Positions 1 to 11,891 of a stretch of 61,753 nt of DNA are shown here, piece after piece. A program made the position numbers and the translations under genes. The DNA lies in the NCBI GenBank assembly GCA_904397815.1, contig CAJFOT010000124.1, forward strand, positions 1-61,753. The letters are read 5' to 3'. The notes under the pieces were generated by a model. It did not search any database, was not told where the DNA came from, and was given only the letters and a program-made list of their open reading frames with translations. This DNA is from Candidatus Paralachnospira sangeri (GTDB lineage Bacteria; Bacillota; Clostridia; Lachnospirales; Lachnospiraceae). How positions within the stretch are numbered: the stretch's first letter is position 1; the number at the start of each line of letters is the position of its first letter.

Positions 1-119
1 ATCCTTTTCCGTTTACTTGGTTTTGGTTCTGAATAAAATCTTTTAAAGAATTTTTCAGGGTTGGTTATACTGTTTAATTATCAAGGTGCCTTTCGTTCTG
101 TCTCAGCAACAGCTTATTT

Positions 120-148
120 ACTATATCACAGTCGCTTTCGTTTGTCAA
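120..148 (-). promoter_or_regulatory. rRNA-type promoter P2 (downstream copy)
   Basis: On the minus strand a TTGACA box (143-148), an exact 17-bp spacer and a TATAGT box (120-125) form a strong sigma-A promoter. The sequence after the -10, AAATAAGCTGTTGCTGAGAC, resembles the start region of the promoter at 210-238. Transcription would run leftwards out of the window. About 30-50 bases further left, the leader reads CCTTGATAATTAAACAG, a phrase typical of clostridial pre-16S leaders. That an rRNA operon begins just left of base 1 is an inference. Confidence 0.7.
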
Positions 149-209
149 GAACTTTTTTTCATTTTTTAAATTTCTTTTTTGTTGCATCCCTCAATGAGAA
201 AGCTTATTT

Positions 210-238
210 ATTATACTTTATCTTCTTGGAAATGTCAA
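210..238 (-). promoter_or_regulatory. rRNA-type promoter P1 (upstream copy)
   Basis: Consensus TTGACA (233-238), a 17-bp spacer and a perfect TATAAT (210-215) on the minus strand. It is followed by AAATAAGCTTTCTCATTGAG, related to the segment after P2 at 120-148, so the two promoters look like tandem duplicates about 90 bp apart. Tandem near-consensus promoters are usual for rRNA operons in Firmicutes. Bases 1-119 hold only leader sequence and no gene. Confidence 0.75.
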
Positions 239-291
239 CCACTTTTTTTACCTTTTTTGACAAAAAAACAAATGGCCATTATATGGAAGAG

Positions 292-380
292 CGGAGAAAG
301 AGGGATTTGAACCCTCGCGCCGCGGTTAGCGACCTACACCCTTAGCAGGGGCGCCTCTTCGGCCTCTTGAGTATTTCTCC
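292..380 (-). tRNA. tRNA-Ser (anticodon GCU)
   Basis: On the minus strand the sequence folds as a class II tRNA. The 7-bp acceptor stem GGAGAAA (374-380) pairs with TTTCTCC (293-299). The anticodon arm carries CTGCTAA (anticodon GCT, reading AGC/AGU). There is a long variable arm and a T-arm with GGTTCAAATCC. The discriminator is G at 292 and CCA is not encoded. Length is 89 nt, as expected for tRNA-Ser. Confidence 0.95.
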
Positions 381-464
381 GAACGAAAGAAGCATATCAT
401 CTGCCAACAGCAAAATGGTTACTCGCTTCAGTTTTCCATATATGCGCCATTTGACGCATTTAGA

Positions 465-493
465 ATTATACTAGATTGGGTTGTCAATGTCAA
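465..493 (-). promoter_or_regulatory. Promoter for tRNA-Ser
   Basis: Minus-strand TTGACA (488-493), 17-bp spacer and perfect TATAAT (465-470), about 85 bp upstream of the tRNA-Ser gene. A second overlapping TTGACA lies within the spacer but is too close to the -10. The promoter makes the tRNA an independent unit. Confidence 0.7.
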
Positions 494-528
494 TGACTTT
501 TTTCATTTTTTATTAAAAACAGGTAAAA

Positions 529-603
529 TATATGTTTTGTTCGGGGGGATTTGCGCAGCCCGGACGGCATCAAGAGCCGCCTGCTGCCGAACAAAAACAT
601 ATG
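529..603. repeat. Palindromic intergenic repeat, copy A (short form)
   Basis: Outer arms at 530-544 (ATATGTTTTGTTCGG) and 587-602 pair with a single-base bulge. Inside lies CCGGACGGCATCA followed by AGCCGC (560-580), which is nearly identical to the start of the long palindrome at 45873-45893. The element sits 7 bp beyond the stop of the fumarase beta gene. On that strand the hairpin is followed by an A/T-rich stretch, so it may also serve as the operon's 3' structure. It appears to be the smallest member of the repeat family described in the findings. Confidence 0.7.
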
Positions 604-609
604 TCCCGC

Positions 610-1158
610 TCACCGTCTCCACTCTTTCAGTGATTCTTCGTACAGATCTCTCCCCTCCGGATCGATCACCACAATAACCGGAAAGTTTTCTACCTCCAGC
701 TTTCGGATTGCCTCTGTCCCCAGATCTTCATAAGCGATTACCCGGGATGATTTGATTCTCTGGGAAAGGATGGCGCCGGCGCCGCCTACCGCGGCAAAAT
801 ATACCGCGCCGTTTTTCTTCATGGAGTCCTTTACCTCCTGGCTCCGCTTTCCTTTGCCGATCATACCGGTCATTCCCTGATCCAGGAGCAGAGGCGTGTA
901 TTTATCCATCCGGCTGGCTGTGGTAGGACCGGCAGAGCCGATAGGCCTGCCCGCTCTGGCAGGAGAGGGTCCCATATAATAGATGATCTGATCTCTGATA
1001 TCAAAAGGCAGACCTTCTCCCTTTAAAAATGCCTCATACATTCTTTTGTGAGCCGCGTCTCTGGCTGTATAAATTGTACCTGTAATGTAAACATAATCTC
1101 CGGCATGAAGATTATTTAATTTTTCTTTTGTCAAGGGTGTATTAATATGCTGATCCAT
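610..1158 (-). CDS. Class I fumarate hydratase, beta (C-terminal) subunit
   Basis: This 182-aa protein matches the C-terminal half of iron-sulfur fumarase/tartrate dehydratase. It contains the family phrase GPSPARAGRPIGSAGPTTASRMD, which helps bind the dicarboxylate, then GMIGKGKR and the AVGGAGAIL turn. With the alpha subunit encoded 148 bp upstream it should interconvert fumarate and malate in the cytoplasm. Two-subunit [4Fe-4S] fumarases are standard in anaerobic Firmicutes; L(+)-tartrate dehydratase is the main alternative. The start is preceded by a GAGGA ribosome-binding site. The stop lies next to palindromic repeat A. Confidence 0.88.
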   Translation of the reverse strand: MDQHINTPLTKEKLNNLHAGDYVYITGTIYTARDAAHKRMYEAFLKGEGLPFDIRDQIIYYMGPSPARAGRPIGSAGPTTASRMDKYTPLLLDQGMTGMIGKGKRSQEVKDSMKKNGAVYFAAVGGAGAILSQRIKSSRVIAYEDLGTEAIRKLEVENFPVIVVIDPEGRDLYEESLKEWRR

Positions 1159-1306
1159 CCCACATCCTCTTTTCTACATAATAGATAATCCTATTTTTAG
1201 GTTTTCTATATTTGATTCCATAAATCTCACTGTTCTATATTTAATGACAGAATACAAACAGAGAAATCCGGATTCATTGAATTTGCCTGTTATTTTTTTC
1301 TTCTGG

Positions 1307-2152
1307 CTATATCTTTCTCGTCACATGCCGGTTCACATGACAGCAGATATTCACCGCCACCGGCAGCCCCGCGATATGTGTCGCATATGTTTCAATATTA
1401 ACTCCCAGTGCTGTAACCCGTCCTCCCAGACCGCCGGGGCCGATGCCCAGACTGTTGATTTTCTCCAGAAGCTCCTCTTCCAGCTCTTTTACATAAGGAA
1501 TCTCAGAACGGACATTCAGATTCCTTGTCAGCGCTTTTTTCGCCATCAGCGCGCATTTCTCAAAGGTGCCGCCGATTCCCACGCCTACTACCATCGGCGG
1601 ACAGGCATTGGGACCCGCATCCCTCACTGCTGTTAAAACCGCTTCCTTCACGCCTTCGATGCCATCTGCCGGCTTCAGCATAAAGATCCGGCTCATATTT
1701 TCACTTCCGAACCCTTTGGGCGCCAGGGTAATTTCCGCCTGGTCTCCCTCCACGATCTCATAATGAATCACCGCAGGGGTATTGTCATTGGTATTCTCCC
1801 TGATCAGCGGGTCACCCACAACAGATTTTCTTAAATAACCTTCTGTATATCCTCTGCGCACCCCTTCCTGGATAGCCTCTTCCAGAGATCCTCCCGTAAA
1901 GTGGACGTCTCGGCCGATTTTCATGAAAATAACGGCCATTCCCGTATCCTGGCAGATAGGAATCATGTCCTGGGCGGCAATGGACAGATTCTCTTCCAAC
2001 TGTTCCAGCACCTTTTTCCCCACAGGAGATTCTTCCTGTTTCACTGCCTTTTCAAATGCCTCCCGCATATCCTCTGACAGAAAATGATTGGCCTCAATGC
2101 ACATATCCCGAATTGCCTGTGTTACCTGGCTTACCTCTATTGTTCTCATCAT
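1307..2152 (-). CDS. Class I fumarate hydratase, alpha (N-terminal, Fe-S) subunit
   Basis: This 281-aa subunit should carry the catalytic [4Fe-4S] cluster. Conserved cysteines are seen in the phrases IPICQDTG, GPNACPPMVVGVGIGG and FEKCALMAKKAL, which fit the family's three cluster ligands. The start at the MMRTIEV methionines is chosen because CAGGAG lies 7 bp upstream; an upstream in-frame ATG (2197) has no comparable site. It is transcribed with the beta subunit. The alternative substrate is L(+)-tartrate. The 148-bp gap to the beta gene is A/T rich and shows no clear ORF. Confidence 0.88.
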   Translation of the reverse strand: MMRTIEVSQVTQAIRDMCIEANHFLSEDMREAFEKAVKQEESPVGKKVLEQLEENLSIAAQDMIPICQDTGMAVIFMKIGRDVHFTGGSLEEAIQEGVRRGYTEGYLRKSVVGDPLIRENTNDNTPAVIHYEIVEGDQAEITLAPKGFGSENMSRIFMLKPADGIEGVKEAVLTAVRDAGPNACPPMVVGVGIGGTFEKCALMAKKALTRNLNVRSEIPYVKELEEELLEKINSLGIGPGGLGGRVTALGVNIETYATHIAGLPVAVNICCHVNRHVTRKI

Positions 2153-2231
2153 CTGTTTTCTCCTGTAATTTTGAAGGAAGGCATGTCCCGCTGACACGGA
2201 ATCTGATACCTTCCTTCTGCTTCTTCTGATT

Positions 2232-2260
2232 TCAGATGGGACGGTCCCATCTGATCAGCA
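2232..2260. terminator. Palindrome downstream of gyrA
   Basis: TCAGATGGGAC and GTCCCATCTGA form an 11-bp perfect inverted repeat directly after the gyrA stop and before the fumarase genes. No T-run follows on the gyrA strand, so it may be a weak terminator or an RNA 3' end stabiliser rather than a classical intrinsic terminator. Confidence 0.45.
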
Positions 2261-2263
2261 CAT

Positions 2264-4768
2264 TTACTTCTCGTCGTTTTCGAACTGATTCTCAAGTTCC
2301 TTCATCATGGCATCAGAATCCTTTTTCTGATCCTCCCGCACCTTGGCAATGCTGGCGACCGTCACACCTGTATCCATATCAATTAATTTGACGCCGGAGG
2401 TGATTCTTCCCAACAGGGAAATATCTGATACATTCATCCGAATAATCAGTCCCTCTGTATTGATCAGCATAATTTCCTGATCATCCTGAACCGCTTTCAC
2501 TCCTACAATGGTGCCAGTCTTCTCATTGATTTTATAACATTTCACGCCCTTCCCGCCTCTGTTCTGAGGTGTGAACTCTTCGATCAGCGTCCGTTTGCCC
2601 ATACCATATTCAGATACAAAGAGCAGAGATGTACCCTGGGTATTCAGCTGCATGCCCACCACTTCATCGCCATATTCCATCTTCATACCGATCACGCCCA
2701 TTGAAGTTCTCCCGGTGGGCCTTACATCGGTTTCGTGGAAGCGGATACACTGACCCATGGCAGTGACGAGAAGAATGTCCTTCTCATCGTTGGTAGATTT
2801 CACCTCGATCAGCTCATCATCTTCCCTCAGCGTAATGGCCTGCAGGCCGGATTTGCGGATATTCTGGTAATCGGTGATATCTGTTTTCTTCACCATACCC
2901 TTTTTGGTCGCCATAAACAGATATCTGCCCTTCTTATAATCCCGGATAGGAATCACGGCTGTAATTCTCTCTCCCGGCATCAGCTGAAGGAGATTTACAA
3001 TAGCTGTTCCCCTGGCAGTGCGGCCTGCTTCGGGAATCTCATAGGTTTTCAGCCGATATACTCTGCCCTGATTGGTAAAGAACATGATATAATGATGGGT
3101 TGTGGTCATCATCAGATCTTCAATAAAGTCCTCATCCAGAGTCTGCATTCCTTTGATACCCTTGCCGCCGCGATGCTGGCTCTTGAAATTATTGATGGAC
3201 ATCCTCTTGATATATCCCAGCCTGGTCATGGCAATCACTACAGACTCATCGGGGATCAGATCCTCATCCATCAGTTCTCCGTCATCATAGCCGATTTTCG
3301 TTCTTCTTTCATCACCGTATTTTTCCGAGATAATCATGATCTCTTCTTTAATCACGCCCAGCAGTTTTTTCTCATCTGCCAGGATGGATTTCAGGTAAGC
3401 GATCTTTTCTTCCAGCTCCTTGTATTCTGCTTCCAGCTTTTCCCGTTCCAGACCTGTCAGTGTGCGGATTCTCATATCCACAATAGCCTGAGCCTGAACA
3501 TCGCTTAACTGGAACCGTTCCATCAGCCGCTCTTTTGCTTCCTGAGTGGTTCGGGAACTTCTGACAATACTGATAACCTCATCGATATTGTCCAGGGCAA
3601 TCAGCAGTCCTTCCAATATATGGGCCCGTTCCTCTGCCTTATTTAATTCATATTTGGTGCGTCTGGTCACAACCTCTTTCTGATGCTCCAGATAGTAGTG
3701 GAGCATCTGAGACAGATTCAGCACCTTCGGCTCATTGTTCACCAGAGCCAGCATGATCACACCAAATGTATCCTGCAGCTGTGTATGCTTCAGCAGCTGA
3801 TTCAGCATAATATTGGCATTGACATCCCGGCGCAGTTCGATGACGATCCGCATACCGAACCGGTCGGATTCATCCCGCAGGTCAGTGATGCCGTCTACCT
3901 TCTTCTCCTTCACCAAATCGGCAATTTTTTCAATCAGACGGGCTTTGTTCACCATATAGGGAAGCTCTGTCACAATGATCCGGCTTTTTCCGTTGGGCAT
4001 GGTTTCAATGTTGGACACTGCCCTTACTTTGATCTTTCCTCGCCCGGTGCGGTAAGCTTCCTCGATGCCGTAACGGCCCAGAATCTCCGCCCCTGTAGGG
4101 AAATCCGGCCCTTTTACGATCTGCAGCAACTCATCAATGGAGGTTTCCCTGTCCTCCAGAATATAATTATCGATGATTTTCACCACTGCCTCAATGGTTT
4201 CCTTCAGGTTATGGGGCGGAATGTTGGTAGCCATACCTACGGCAATGCCGGAGGTGCCGTTTACCAGCAGGTTGGGGTATCTGGAAGGCAGAACCACCGG
4301 CTCCTTCTCTGTCTCATCAAAGTTAGGTGTAAAATCAACGGTATCTTTATTGATATCCGCCAGCATCTCCATGGAAATCCTGCTCAGTCTGGCCTCTGTG
4401 TAGCGCATGGCCGCAGCCCCGTCTCCGTCCACAGAACCGAAATTGCCGTGACCATCCACCAGAGGATAGCGGGTATTAAAGTCCTGCGCCAGCTTCACCA
4501 AGGCATCGTAAATCGAACTGTCTCCGTGAGGGTGATATTTACCCATTGTATCACCGACGATACGGGCACATTTTCTGTGGGGCTTATCCGGCCCATTATT
4601 TAATTCGATCATGGAGTACAGAATTCTCCTCTGCACCGGCTTCAGGCCGTCCCGCACATCCGGAAGAGCCCGGGCCGCGATCACGCTCATGGCGTAATCA
4701 ATATAGGATGTCTCCATGGTCTTTTTCAGATCCACGTCATGAATCTTATCAAAAATATTCTGATCCAT
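2264..4768 (-). CDS. gyrA: DNA gyrase subunit A
   Basis: This 834-aa subunit cuts and rejoins DNA in the A2B2 gyrase. The catalytic tyrosine is Tyr123 in MRYTEARLS. The quinolone-resistance region reads [11 protein letters not shown] with Ser84 and Asp88 (E. coli 83 and 87), the residues usually linked to susceptibility. Toward the C-terminal beta-pinwheel a GyrA-box variant QHRGGKG occurs near residue 530, with a second QNRGGKG later. Both favour gyrase over ParC. The gene lies 18 bp after gyrB and ends the minus-strand recF-gyrB-gyrA arm of the origin. Confidence 0.98.
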   Translation of the reverse strand: MDQNIFDKIHDVDLKKTMETSYIDYAMSVIAARALPDVRDGLKPVQRRILYSMIELNNGPDKPHRKCARIVGDTMGKYHPHGDSSIYDALVKLAQDFNTRYPLVDGHGNFGSVDGDGAAAMRYTEARLSRISMEMLADINKDTVDFTPNFDETEKEPVVLPSRYPNLLVNGTSGIAVGMATNIPPHNLKETIEAVVKIIDNYILEDRETSIDELLQIVKGPDFPTGAEILGRYGIEEAYRTGRGKIKVRAVSNIETMPNGKSRIIVTELPYMVNKARLIEKIADLVKEKKVDGITDLRDESDRFGMRIVIELRRDVNANIMLNQLLKHTQLQDTFGVIMLALVNNEPKVLNLSQMLHYYLEHQKEVVTRRTKYELNKAEERAHILEGLLIALDNIDEVISIVRSSRTTQEAKERLMERFQLSDVQAQAIVDMRIRTLTGLEREKLEAEYKELEEKIAYLKSILADEKKLLGVIKEEIMIISEKYGDERRTKIGYDDGELMDEDLIPDESVVIAMTRLGYIKRMSINNFKSQHRGGKGIKGMQTLDEDFIEDLMMTTTHHYIMFFTNQGRVYRLKTYEIPEAGRTARGTAIVNLLQLMPGERITAVIPIRDYKKGRYLFMATKKGMVKKTDITDYQNIRKSGLQAITLREDDELIEVKSTNDEKDILLVTAMGQCIRFHETDVRPTGRTSMGVIGMKMEYGDEVVGMQLNTQGTSLLFVSEYGMGKRTLIEEFTPQNRGGKGVKCYKINEKTGTIVGVKAVQDDQEIMLINTEGLIIRMNVSDISLLGRITSGVKLIDMDTGVTVASIAKVREDQKKDSDAMMKELENQFENDEK

Positions 4769-4786
4769 TTTCTTTCCTCCACCAGC

Positions 4787-7791
<3,005 letters not shown>

Positions 7792-7802
<11 letters not shown>

Positions 7803-8010
7803 GGCCCTTGATCTGGATAGTTCTTCCCTGACAGGTGATCACATCCCCGTCATGGAGTTTTTTTCCTCTCTGCAGTTCAGGCTGCCCGTTGACACAGACC
7901 TGTCCTTCCTGAATCATAATTTTTGCTTCTACGCCGGACTGAGCGATGCCGCATACCTTCAGGGCCTGGCCCAGCTTAATATACTCATCCCGCAGTTTGA
8001 TTTCTTCCAT
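7792..8010 (-). CDS. yaaA: S4-domain RNA-binding protein YaaA
   Basis: This small 72-aa protein is essentially one S4 domain (IKLGQALKVCGIAQSGVEAK, then QEGQVCVNGQPE). It is conserved between dnaN and recF in Firmicutes and is thought to act in ribosome or RNA metabolism. The start MEEIKLRDEY is used because CGGAGG lies 8 bp upstream; the ATG nine bases earlier abuts that site and is too close. Its stop overlaps recF. Confidence 0.92.
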
Positions 8011-8031
8011 TTCCCGCATCCTCCGACTTTC

Positions 8032-9144
8032 TCAGTTCCTGACCGGATTAAAATTCACAGGCAGAATCAGATAAATATAGCGCTCCTCCTCATCCCGGAT
8101 AAAACAGGGCGCTTTTGCGTTAATCATATAGAGATCTACTTCCTCATCATCAATCACACGAAGCGCATCGATGAGAAATCTTGGATTAAAACCGATCATA
8201 ATATCCTTGCCCTGTTTCCGAATCAGGATTTCCTCCTTCATGGAACCAATAGCAGAGTTCAGACTGATTTCCAGCCGATGGTCGTCAAAATCCAGAATGA
8301 TCGGTTTTTTGTCGCTCTCCCGGATCAGCAGAGTTGAACGCTCGATACTGTCCAGAAGTTCCTTCTTATTAATTGTGATCTTCGTTTCGTAATCGCTGGA
8401 CAGCATCTGATTAATACGGAAATATTCTCCTTCAATCAGACGAGATACAACAATAGTATTGTCAAACTCAAAGGAGATATGGTTTTTTGTAAAGAAGATA
8501 TAGACATCCTTCTCCGCGTCTCCGGACAGGATTTTGCTGATCTCATTCAGTGTCTTGCCCGGAACAATTACCTTTTGATCCGGATAGACATCCTTTAACT
8601 CTACATTGCGGATGGCGATCCGGTGACCATCCAGAGACACTACCTTCAGCTGGTTTTCATGTACTTCAAAGAGTTCACCTGTCATAATTTTATTATTATC
8701 ATTGGCAGCAATAGAAAAAATCGTCTGCCGGATCACTTCCTTAAGTGTAAATTGAGACAGGCAGATATAGCTGCTTTTTTCGATATCAGGAAGATAAGTA
8801 AATTCATCTCCCGGCTGTCCGGGAATACGGAATTTAGAGTTTTCGCAGGTGATTGTCATCAGACCGCTGCTGTCTGTTTCCAATATTACATCGCTGTCAG
8901 GGAGTTTTCTGATAATTTCAGAAAAGAGCTTTGCGTCAATAGCAATTTTTCCCTTTTCTAAAATATTCCCTTCAATAGTAGTTTCAATACCGAGTTCCAT
9001 ATCATTGGCAGTCAGCTTTACATCCTGCTGTTCGGCATCAATCAGAATGCATTCCAGAATCGGCATAGTTGTTTTGGAAGGAACTGCCTTTAACACGATA
9101 TTAATGCCGTTTAACAAAGCTGGTTTGGAAAATATGATTTTCAT
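8032..9144 (-). CDS. dnaN: DNA polymerase III sliding clamp, beta subunit
   Basis: The 370-aa beta clamp begins MKIIFSKPALLNGINIVLKAVPSKTTMPILECILID. Three repeated clamp folds follow, and the C-terminus ends LILPVNFNPVRN, the variant of the usual LPMR tail seen in many Clostridia. The start at 9144 follows an AAAGGAG site with a rather long spacer. That spacer contains TTATACACA, a DnaA-box match. A longer in-frame reading to 9297 has no ribosome-binding site and lacks clamp homology. Confidence 0.97.
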   Translation of the reverse strand: MKIIFSKPALLNGINIVLKAVPSKTTMPILECILIDAEQQDVKLTANDMELGIETTIEGNILEKGKIAIDAKLFSEIIRKLPDSDVILETDSSGLMTITCENSKFRIPGQPGDEFTYLPDIEKSSYICLSQFTLKEVIRQTIFSIAANDNNKIMTGELFEVHENQLKVVSLDGHRIAIRNVELKDVYPDQKVIVPGKTLNEISKILSGDAEKDVYIFFTKNHISFEFDNTIVVSRLIEGEYFRINQMLSSDYETKITINKKELLDSIERSTLLIRESDKKPIILDFDDHRLEISLNSAIGSMKEEILIRKQGKDIMIGFNPRFLIDALRVIDDEEVDLYMINAKAPCFIRDEEERYIYLILPVNFNPVRN

Positions 9145-9148
9145 AGAT

Positions 9149-9395
9149 TGTGTATAACTCCTTTCGGCCATAAATGAAGGAATGATATATATCTTTTCAG
9201 CAGTAATAGTAATAGGGGGTGTGGATATGTGCATAAGCACGGTTTGTCCAGTAAATATCAGGTTTTTCAGAAAGAACAAGTATGTGGATATCTTCACGGA
9301 AACCTTTGGATAACTTGAAGGTTATCCACGTCTGAGATTCTGGTGAAGTTTATGCACAGCCAATCCACAGGGTATTCACATCAGATTGTGGATAA
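9149..9395. promoter_or_regulatory. DnaA-box cluster between dnaA and dnaN
   Basis: Matches to TTATNCACA occur at 9149-9157 (minus, TTATACACA), 9228-9236 (minus, TTATGCACA), 9350-9358 (plus, TTATGCACA) and 9387-9395 (minus, TTATCCACA). A one-mismatch copy, TTATCCACG, is at 9322-9330, and degenerate TGTGGATAT copies lie near 9220 and 9279. This corresponds to the downstream half of a bipartite origin as in Bacillus subtilis, and may also regulate dnaN. Confidence 0.85.
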
Positions 9396-9421
9396 GACGC
9401 ACGGCATTTCAGGCCTTTTTA

Positions 9422-10762
9422 CTAAGGCTGGCTGGTGCTGATTTTCTTCTTTAATATATCAATTGTATTCTGAAGGGTTTCATTTGTCTCCAAGTCCTTC
9501 TTGATTTTATCATAGCCGTGCATGACAGTTGTATGGTCTTTATTGCCCAGATATTTTCCGATCTGCTGAAGCGGTATATCGATCATTTCTCGGCAAAGAA
9601 ACATAATAATCTGTCTGGGATAGGCGATGTCTCTGCTTCTCTTGGAGGAAGCCAGATCAGCGGTGGTGACATTAAAATGATCGGCAACGATTTTAATAAT
9701 CCGTTCCGGCGTTATCTCAATCACCTGATTGGGGGATATGTAATCGCGCAAAACATCAACAGCCATTTCCAGATTGATTTCCTTGCGGTCCAGACGAGAA
9801 AAGGCCACCAGTTTCGTCAGGGCGCCCTCCAGTTCCCTGATGTTGGACTTTATATTTTCTGCGATATATTTAATGACTTCATCGTCAATATTGAATCCTT
9901 CCAGTTCTTCCTTTTTTCGGAGAATGGCAATTCGTGTTTCATAATCAGGCATCTGAATGTCAGCGGTCAGTCCCCATTCAAAACGAGAACGAAGTCTCTC
10001 TTCCAAAGTCTCAATATCTTTTGGCGGCCGGTCAGATGAAATAATAATCTGCTTTTTTGCGTCTTTCAGGGCATTAAACGTATGGAAGAATTCTTCCTGA
10101 GTGCTTTCTTTGCCTGCGATGAACTGGATATCGTCAATCAGCAAAATATCATTATTTCTGTATTTATCTCGAAATTCGGTATTTTTGTTGTTTCGGATGG
10201 CGTCAATCAACTCATTGGTGAATACTTCTGAGGTGACATACATAACCTTTTTCGAGGGGTCATTTTTCAGGATAAAGTTCGCGATAGAATGCATTAAGTG
10301 GGTTTTTCCCAGCCCTACATCTCCGTAGATAAAGAGCGGATTATAAATTTCCCCCGGTGATTCTGCTACTGCCAGAGCCGCTGCATGAGCCATACGGTTA
10401 TTTGCGCCTACCACAAAGGTATCAAAAGTATATTTGGAATTAATATTAGTATCCCGCTGGGGTGAAGCAGGGGTGGGAGACTCTTTTTTTGCCGGCCGTG
10501 TATTTTCAGGCAATATGAAAGTAACAGACCCGTGAATTCCTGTGATTTCTTCAATGGCCAGCTGAAGGAAAATGGTGTATTTTTTCTGAATATATTCCAG
10601 GCCGTATTTTTCTCCCGGATATAAGATATATATACGATCGCCTTCGACAGAATAAGGAGTCAGAGGCATCAGCCAGGTTTCATAGGAAACATTTGTGATT
10701 TCATGTTCTTCTTTCAGATATTGCAAGACTTTTTCCCAGTTTTCTTTCAGTATTTCCAACAT
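9422..10762 (-). CDS. dnaA: Chromosomal replication initiator DnaA
   Basis: This 446-aa AAA+ initiator binds DnaA boxes and opens the origin. Domain I is the N-terminal ~80 residues (LEILKENWEKVL, then YETWLMPL). A short linker follows (Pro/Ser-rich), then the ATPase with Walker A GDVGLGKT (about 147-154) and Walker B LLIDDIQFIAG. The C-terminal helix-turn-helix carries the DnaA signature NKDHTTVMHGYDKI. The MLEILKENW start is chosen because a GGGGTGA site precedes it; the ATG 24 bases upstream has none. DnaA boxes lie on both sides of the gene, consistent with autoregulation. Confidence 0.98.
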   Translation of the reverse strand: MLEILKENWEKVLQYLKEEHEITNVSYETWLMPLTPYSVEGDRIYILYPGEKYGLEYIQKKYTIFLQLAIEEITGIHGSVTFILPENTRPAKKESPTPASPQRDTNINSKYTFDTFVVGANNRMAHAAALAVAESPGEIYNPLFIYGDVGLGKTHLMHSIANFILKNDPSKKVMYVTSEVFTNELIDAIRNNKNTEFRDKYRNNDILLIDDIQFIAGKESTQEEFFHTFNALKDAKKQIIISSDRPPKDIETLEERLRSRFEWGLTADIQMPDYETRIAILRKKEELEGFNIDDEVIKYIAENIKSNIRELEGALTKLVAFSRLDRKEINLEMAVDVLRDYISPNQVIEITPERIIKIVADHFNVTTADLASSKRSRDIAYPRQIIMFLCREMIDIPLQQIGKYLGNKDHTTVMHGYDKIKKDLETNETLQNTIDILKKKISTSQP

Positions 10763-10786
10763 CGTTATCACCCCACAGGCTTTCAT

Positions 10787-11244
10787 TTATCATGTGCGTA
10801 TGCCAGAATGCATACATAATCTATTTTACTACAAAAGAATTATTTATTCAATTGTAATTTTGGAACAGCGAAAAGGGATAAAATGGCTAATTTTAGAAAA
10901 AGTATATATAAATTAGGAAGTAAGTAATTTCCACACAGTATGGATACAAAAAATGTGGATTATGTGGATAATGGGTGGAGAAAAGTGGGTTATGCACATT
11001 GCTGACAAGCTGTGGAAAAGGGTTATGCACATTAATATCAGCGTAAAATCAGTATTTTCTATGAAAATTATGGAAAAATCCCAAAGTTATCAACAAGTTA
11101 TCAACAAATTGTGGATAACTTTTCCTTGGTGCATGAAATAGATTGGTTTTGTGGAAAAGCATCGGAGGACTGTGGAAATCTTTCGGAACAGCAGCTGTGT
11201 GCAGGTGAAGTAAGAGAAATGAGACGAAAAGTAGTAAAAACAGC
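10787..11244. other. oriC: Replication origin, upstream half (oriC)
   Basis: Intergenic DNA between divergent dnaA and rpmH. Clear DnaA boxes: 10963-10971 (minus, TTATCCACA), 10990-10998 and 11023-11031 (plus, TTATGCACA), 11087-11095 and 11098-11106 (plus, TTATCAACA) and 11110-11118 (minus, TTATCCACA). Weaker TGTGGAT-type copies are interspersed. A long A/T-rich stretch at about 10820-10925 is a candidate unwinding element. The location at the strand switch between the dnaA and rpmH gene arms is the classical origin context. Confidence 0.93.
10823..10851 (-). promoter_or_regulatory. dnaA: Candidate dnaA promoter
   Basis: Minus-strand TTGAAT (10846-10851), 17-bp spacer and TAAAAT (10823-10828), placing the transcript start about 50-55 bp before the dnaA ATG. 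It lies at the A/T-rich dnaA-proximal edge of the origin. Confidence 0.55.
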
Positions 11245-11273
11245 TTGACGCGGATATTTATTTTTACTATAAT
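11245..11273 (+). promoter_or_regulatory. rpmH promoter
   Basis: TTGACG (11245-11250), 17-bp spacer and perfect TATAAT (11268-11273), 63 bp before the rpmH ATG. This is the likely promoter of the rpmH-rnpA-yidD-yidC-jag operon. Confidence 0.75.
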
Positions 11274-11335
11274 TATAATGCTGTTTTCTATGATAGAGCA
11301 ATTATGATAATGAAAATAGAAGGAGGTGTTGTGAA

Positions 11336-11470
11336 ATGAAGATGACATTTCAGCCGAAGAAGAGATCCAGAGCTAAAGTTCATGGATTCAGATCCAGAAT
11401 GAGTACTGCTGGCGGAAGAAAAGTGTTACAGGCCAGAAGAGCAAAGGGAAGAAAGAAATTATCAGCTTAG
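11336..11470 (+). CDS. rpmH: 50S ribosomal protein L34
   Basis: This 44-aa, very basic protein begins [20 protein letters not shown] and ends GRKKLSA, matching bacterial L34 throughout. An AAGGAGGTG site lies 7-10 bp upstream of the ATG. L34 is the first gene on the plus-strand side of the origin, followed by rnpA, as in nearly all Firmicutes. Confidence 0.98.
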   Translation: MKMTFQPKKRSRAKVHGFRSRMSTAGGRKVLQARRAKGRKKLSA

Positions 11471-11529
11471 GCCGCAGTTTTGTGGCCTTTTGTTTTCTGT
11501 ACGGCAGATTTTCATATTGAGTTAAAAGT

Positions 11530-11874
11530 ATGGATAGAGTAAATGGTTTAAAGAAAAACGCGGATTTTGTAAAGGTATATCATGATGGCAGATCTTATGC
11601 CAATAAATATCTGGTTATATATACGTTGAAGAACCATCTGAACTGCTCACGAATTGGAATTTCTGTCAGCAAAAAAGTAGGGAACAGTGTAGTCAGGCAT
11701 AGAATCAGACGTCTGATCAAAGAAAGTTATCGTTTAAACCAATATCGATTGGAACAGGGCTACGATATAGTGGTAATAGCCAGAAAAGACGCAAAAGGGA
11801 AAAGCTACAGCGAGATTGAAAGCGCTGTGATGCATCTGGCAAGGATGCATCATATTGTGCGTGCAGACGCGTGA
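11530..11874 (+). CDS. rnpA: Ribonuclease P protein component
   Basis: This 114-aa basic protein is the cofactor of the RNase P ribozyme in tRNA 5' maturation. It shows the central RNA-binding signature NSVVRHRIRRLIKESYR and the N-terminal LKKNADFVKVYHDGRSY. Its length is normal. It lies 59 bp after rpmH and 17 bp before yidD. Confidence 0.97.
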   Translation: MDRVNGLKKNADFVKVYHDGRSYANKYLVIYTLKNHLNCSRIGISVSKKVGNSVVRHRIRRLIKESYRLNQYRLEQGYDIVVIARKDAKGKSYSEIESAVMHLARMHHIVRADA

Positions 11875-11891
11875 AATGGATGTAATGAGAT

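Noticed and set aside
262..283. AATGGCCATT palindrome followed by a T-run as tRNA-Ser terminator
   Set aside because: The stem is too short and has no loop. It may contribute, but I would not call it a terminator.
61..345. 94-codon plus-strand ORF at the left end
   Set aside because: It runs through two minus-strand promoters and the tRNA-Ser gene in the opposite direction.
9145..9297. N-terminal extension of DnaN
   Set aside because: No ribosome-binding site at the upstream ATG, and the extra residues contain DnaA-box DNA and do not match the clamp.
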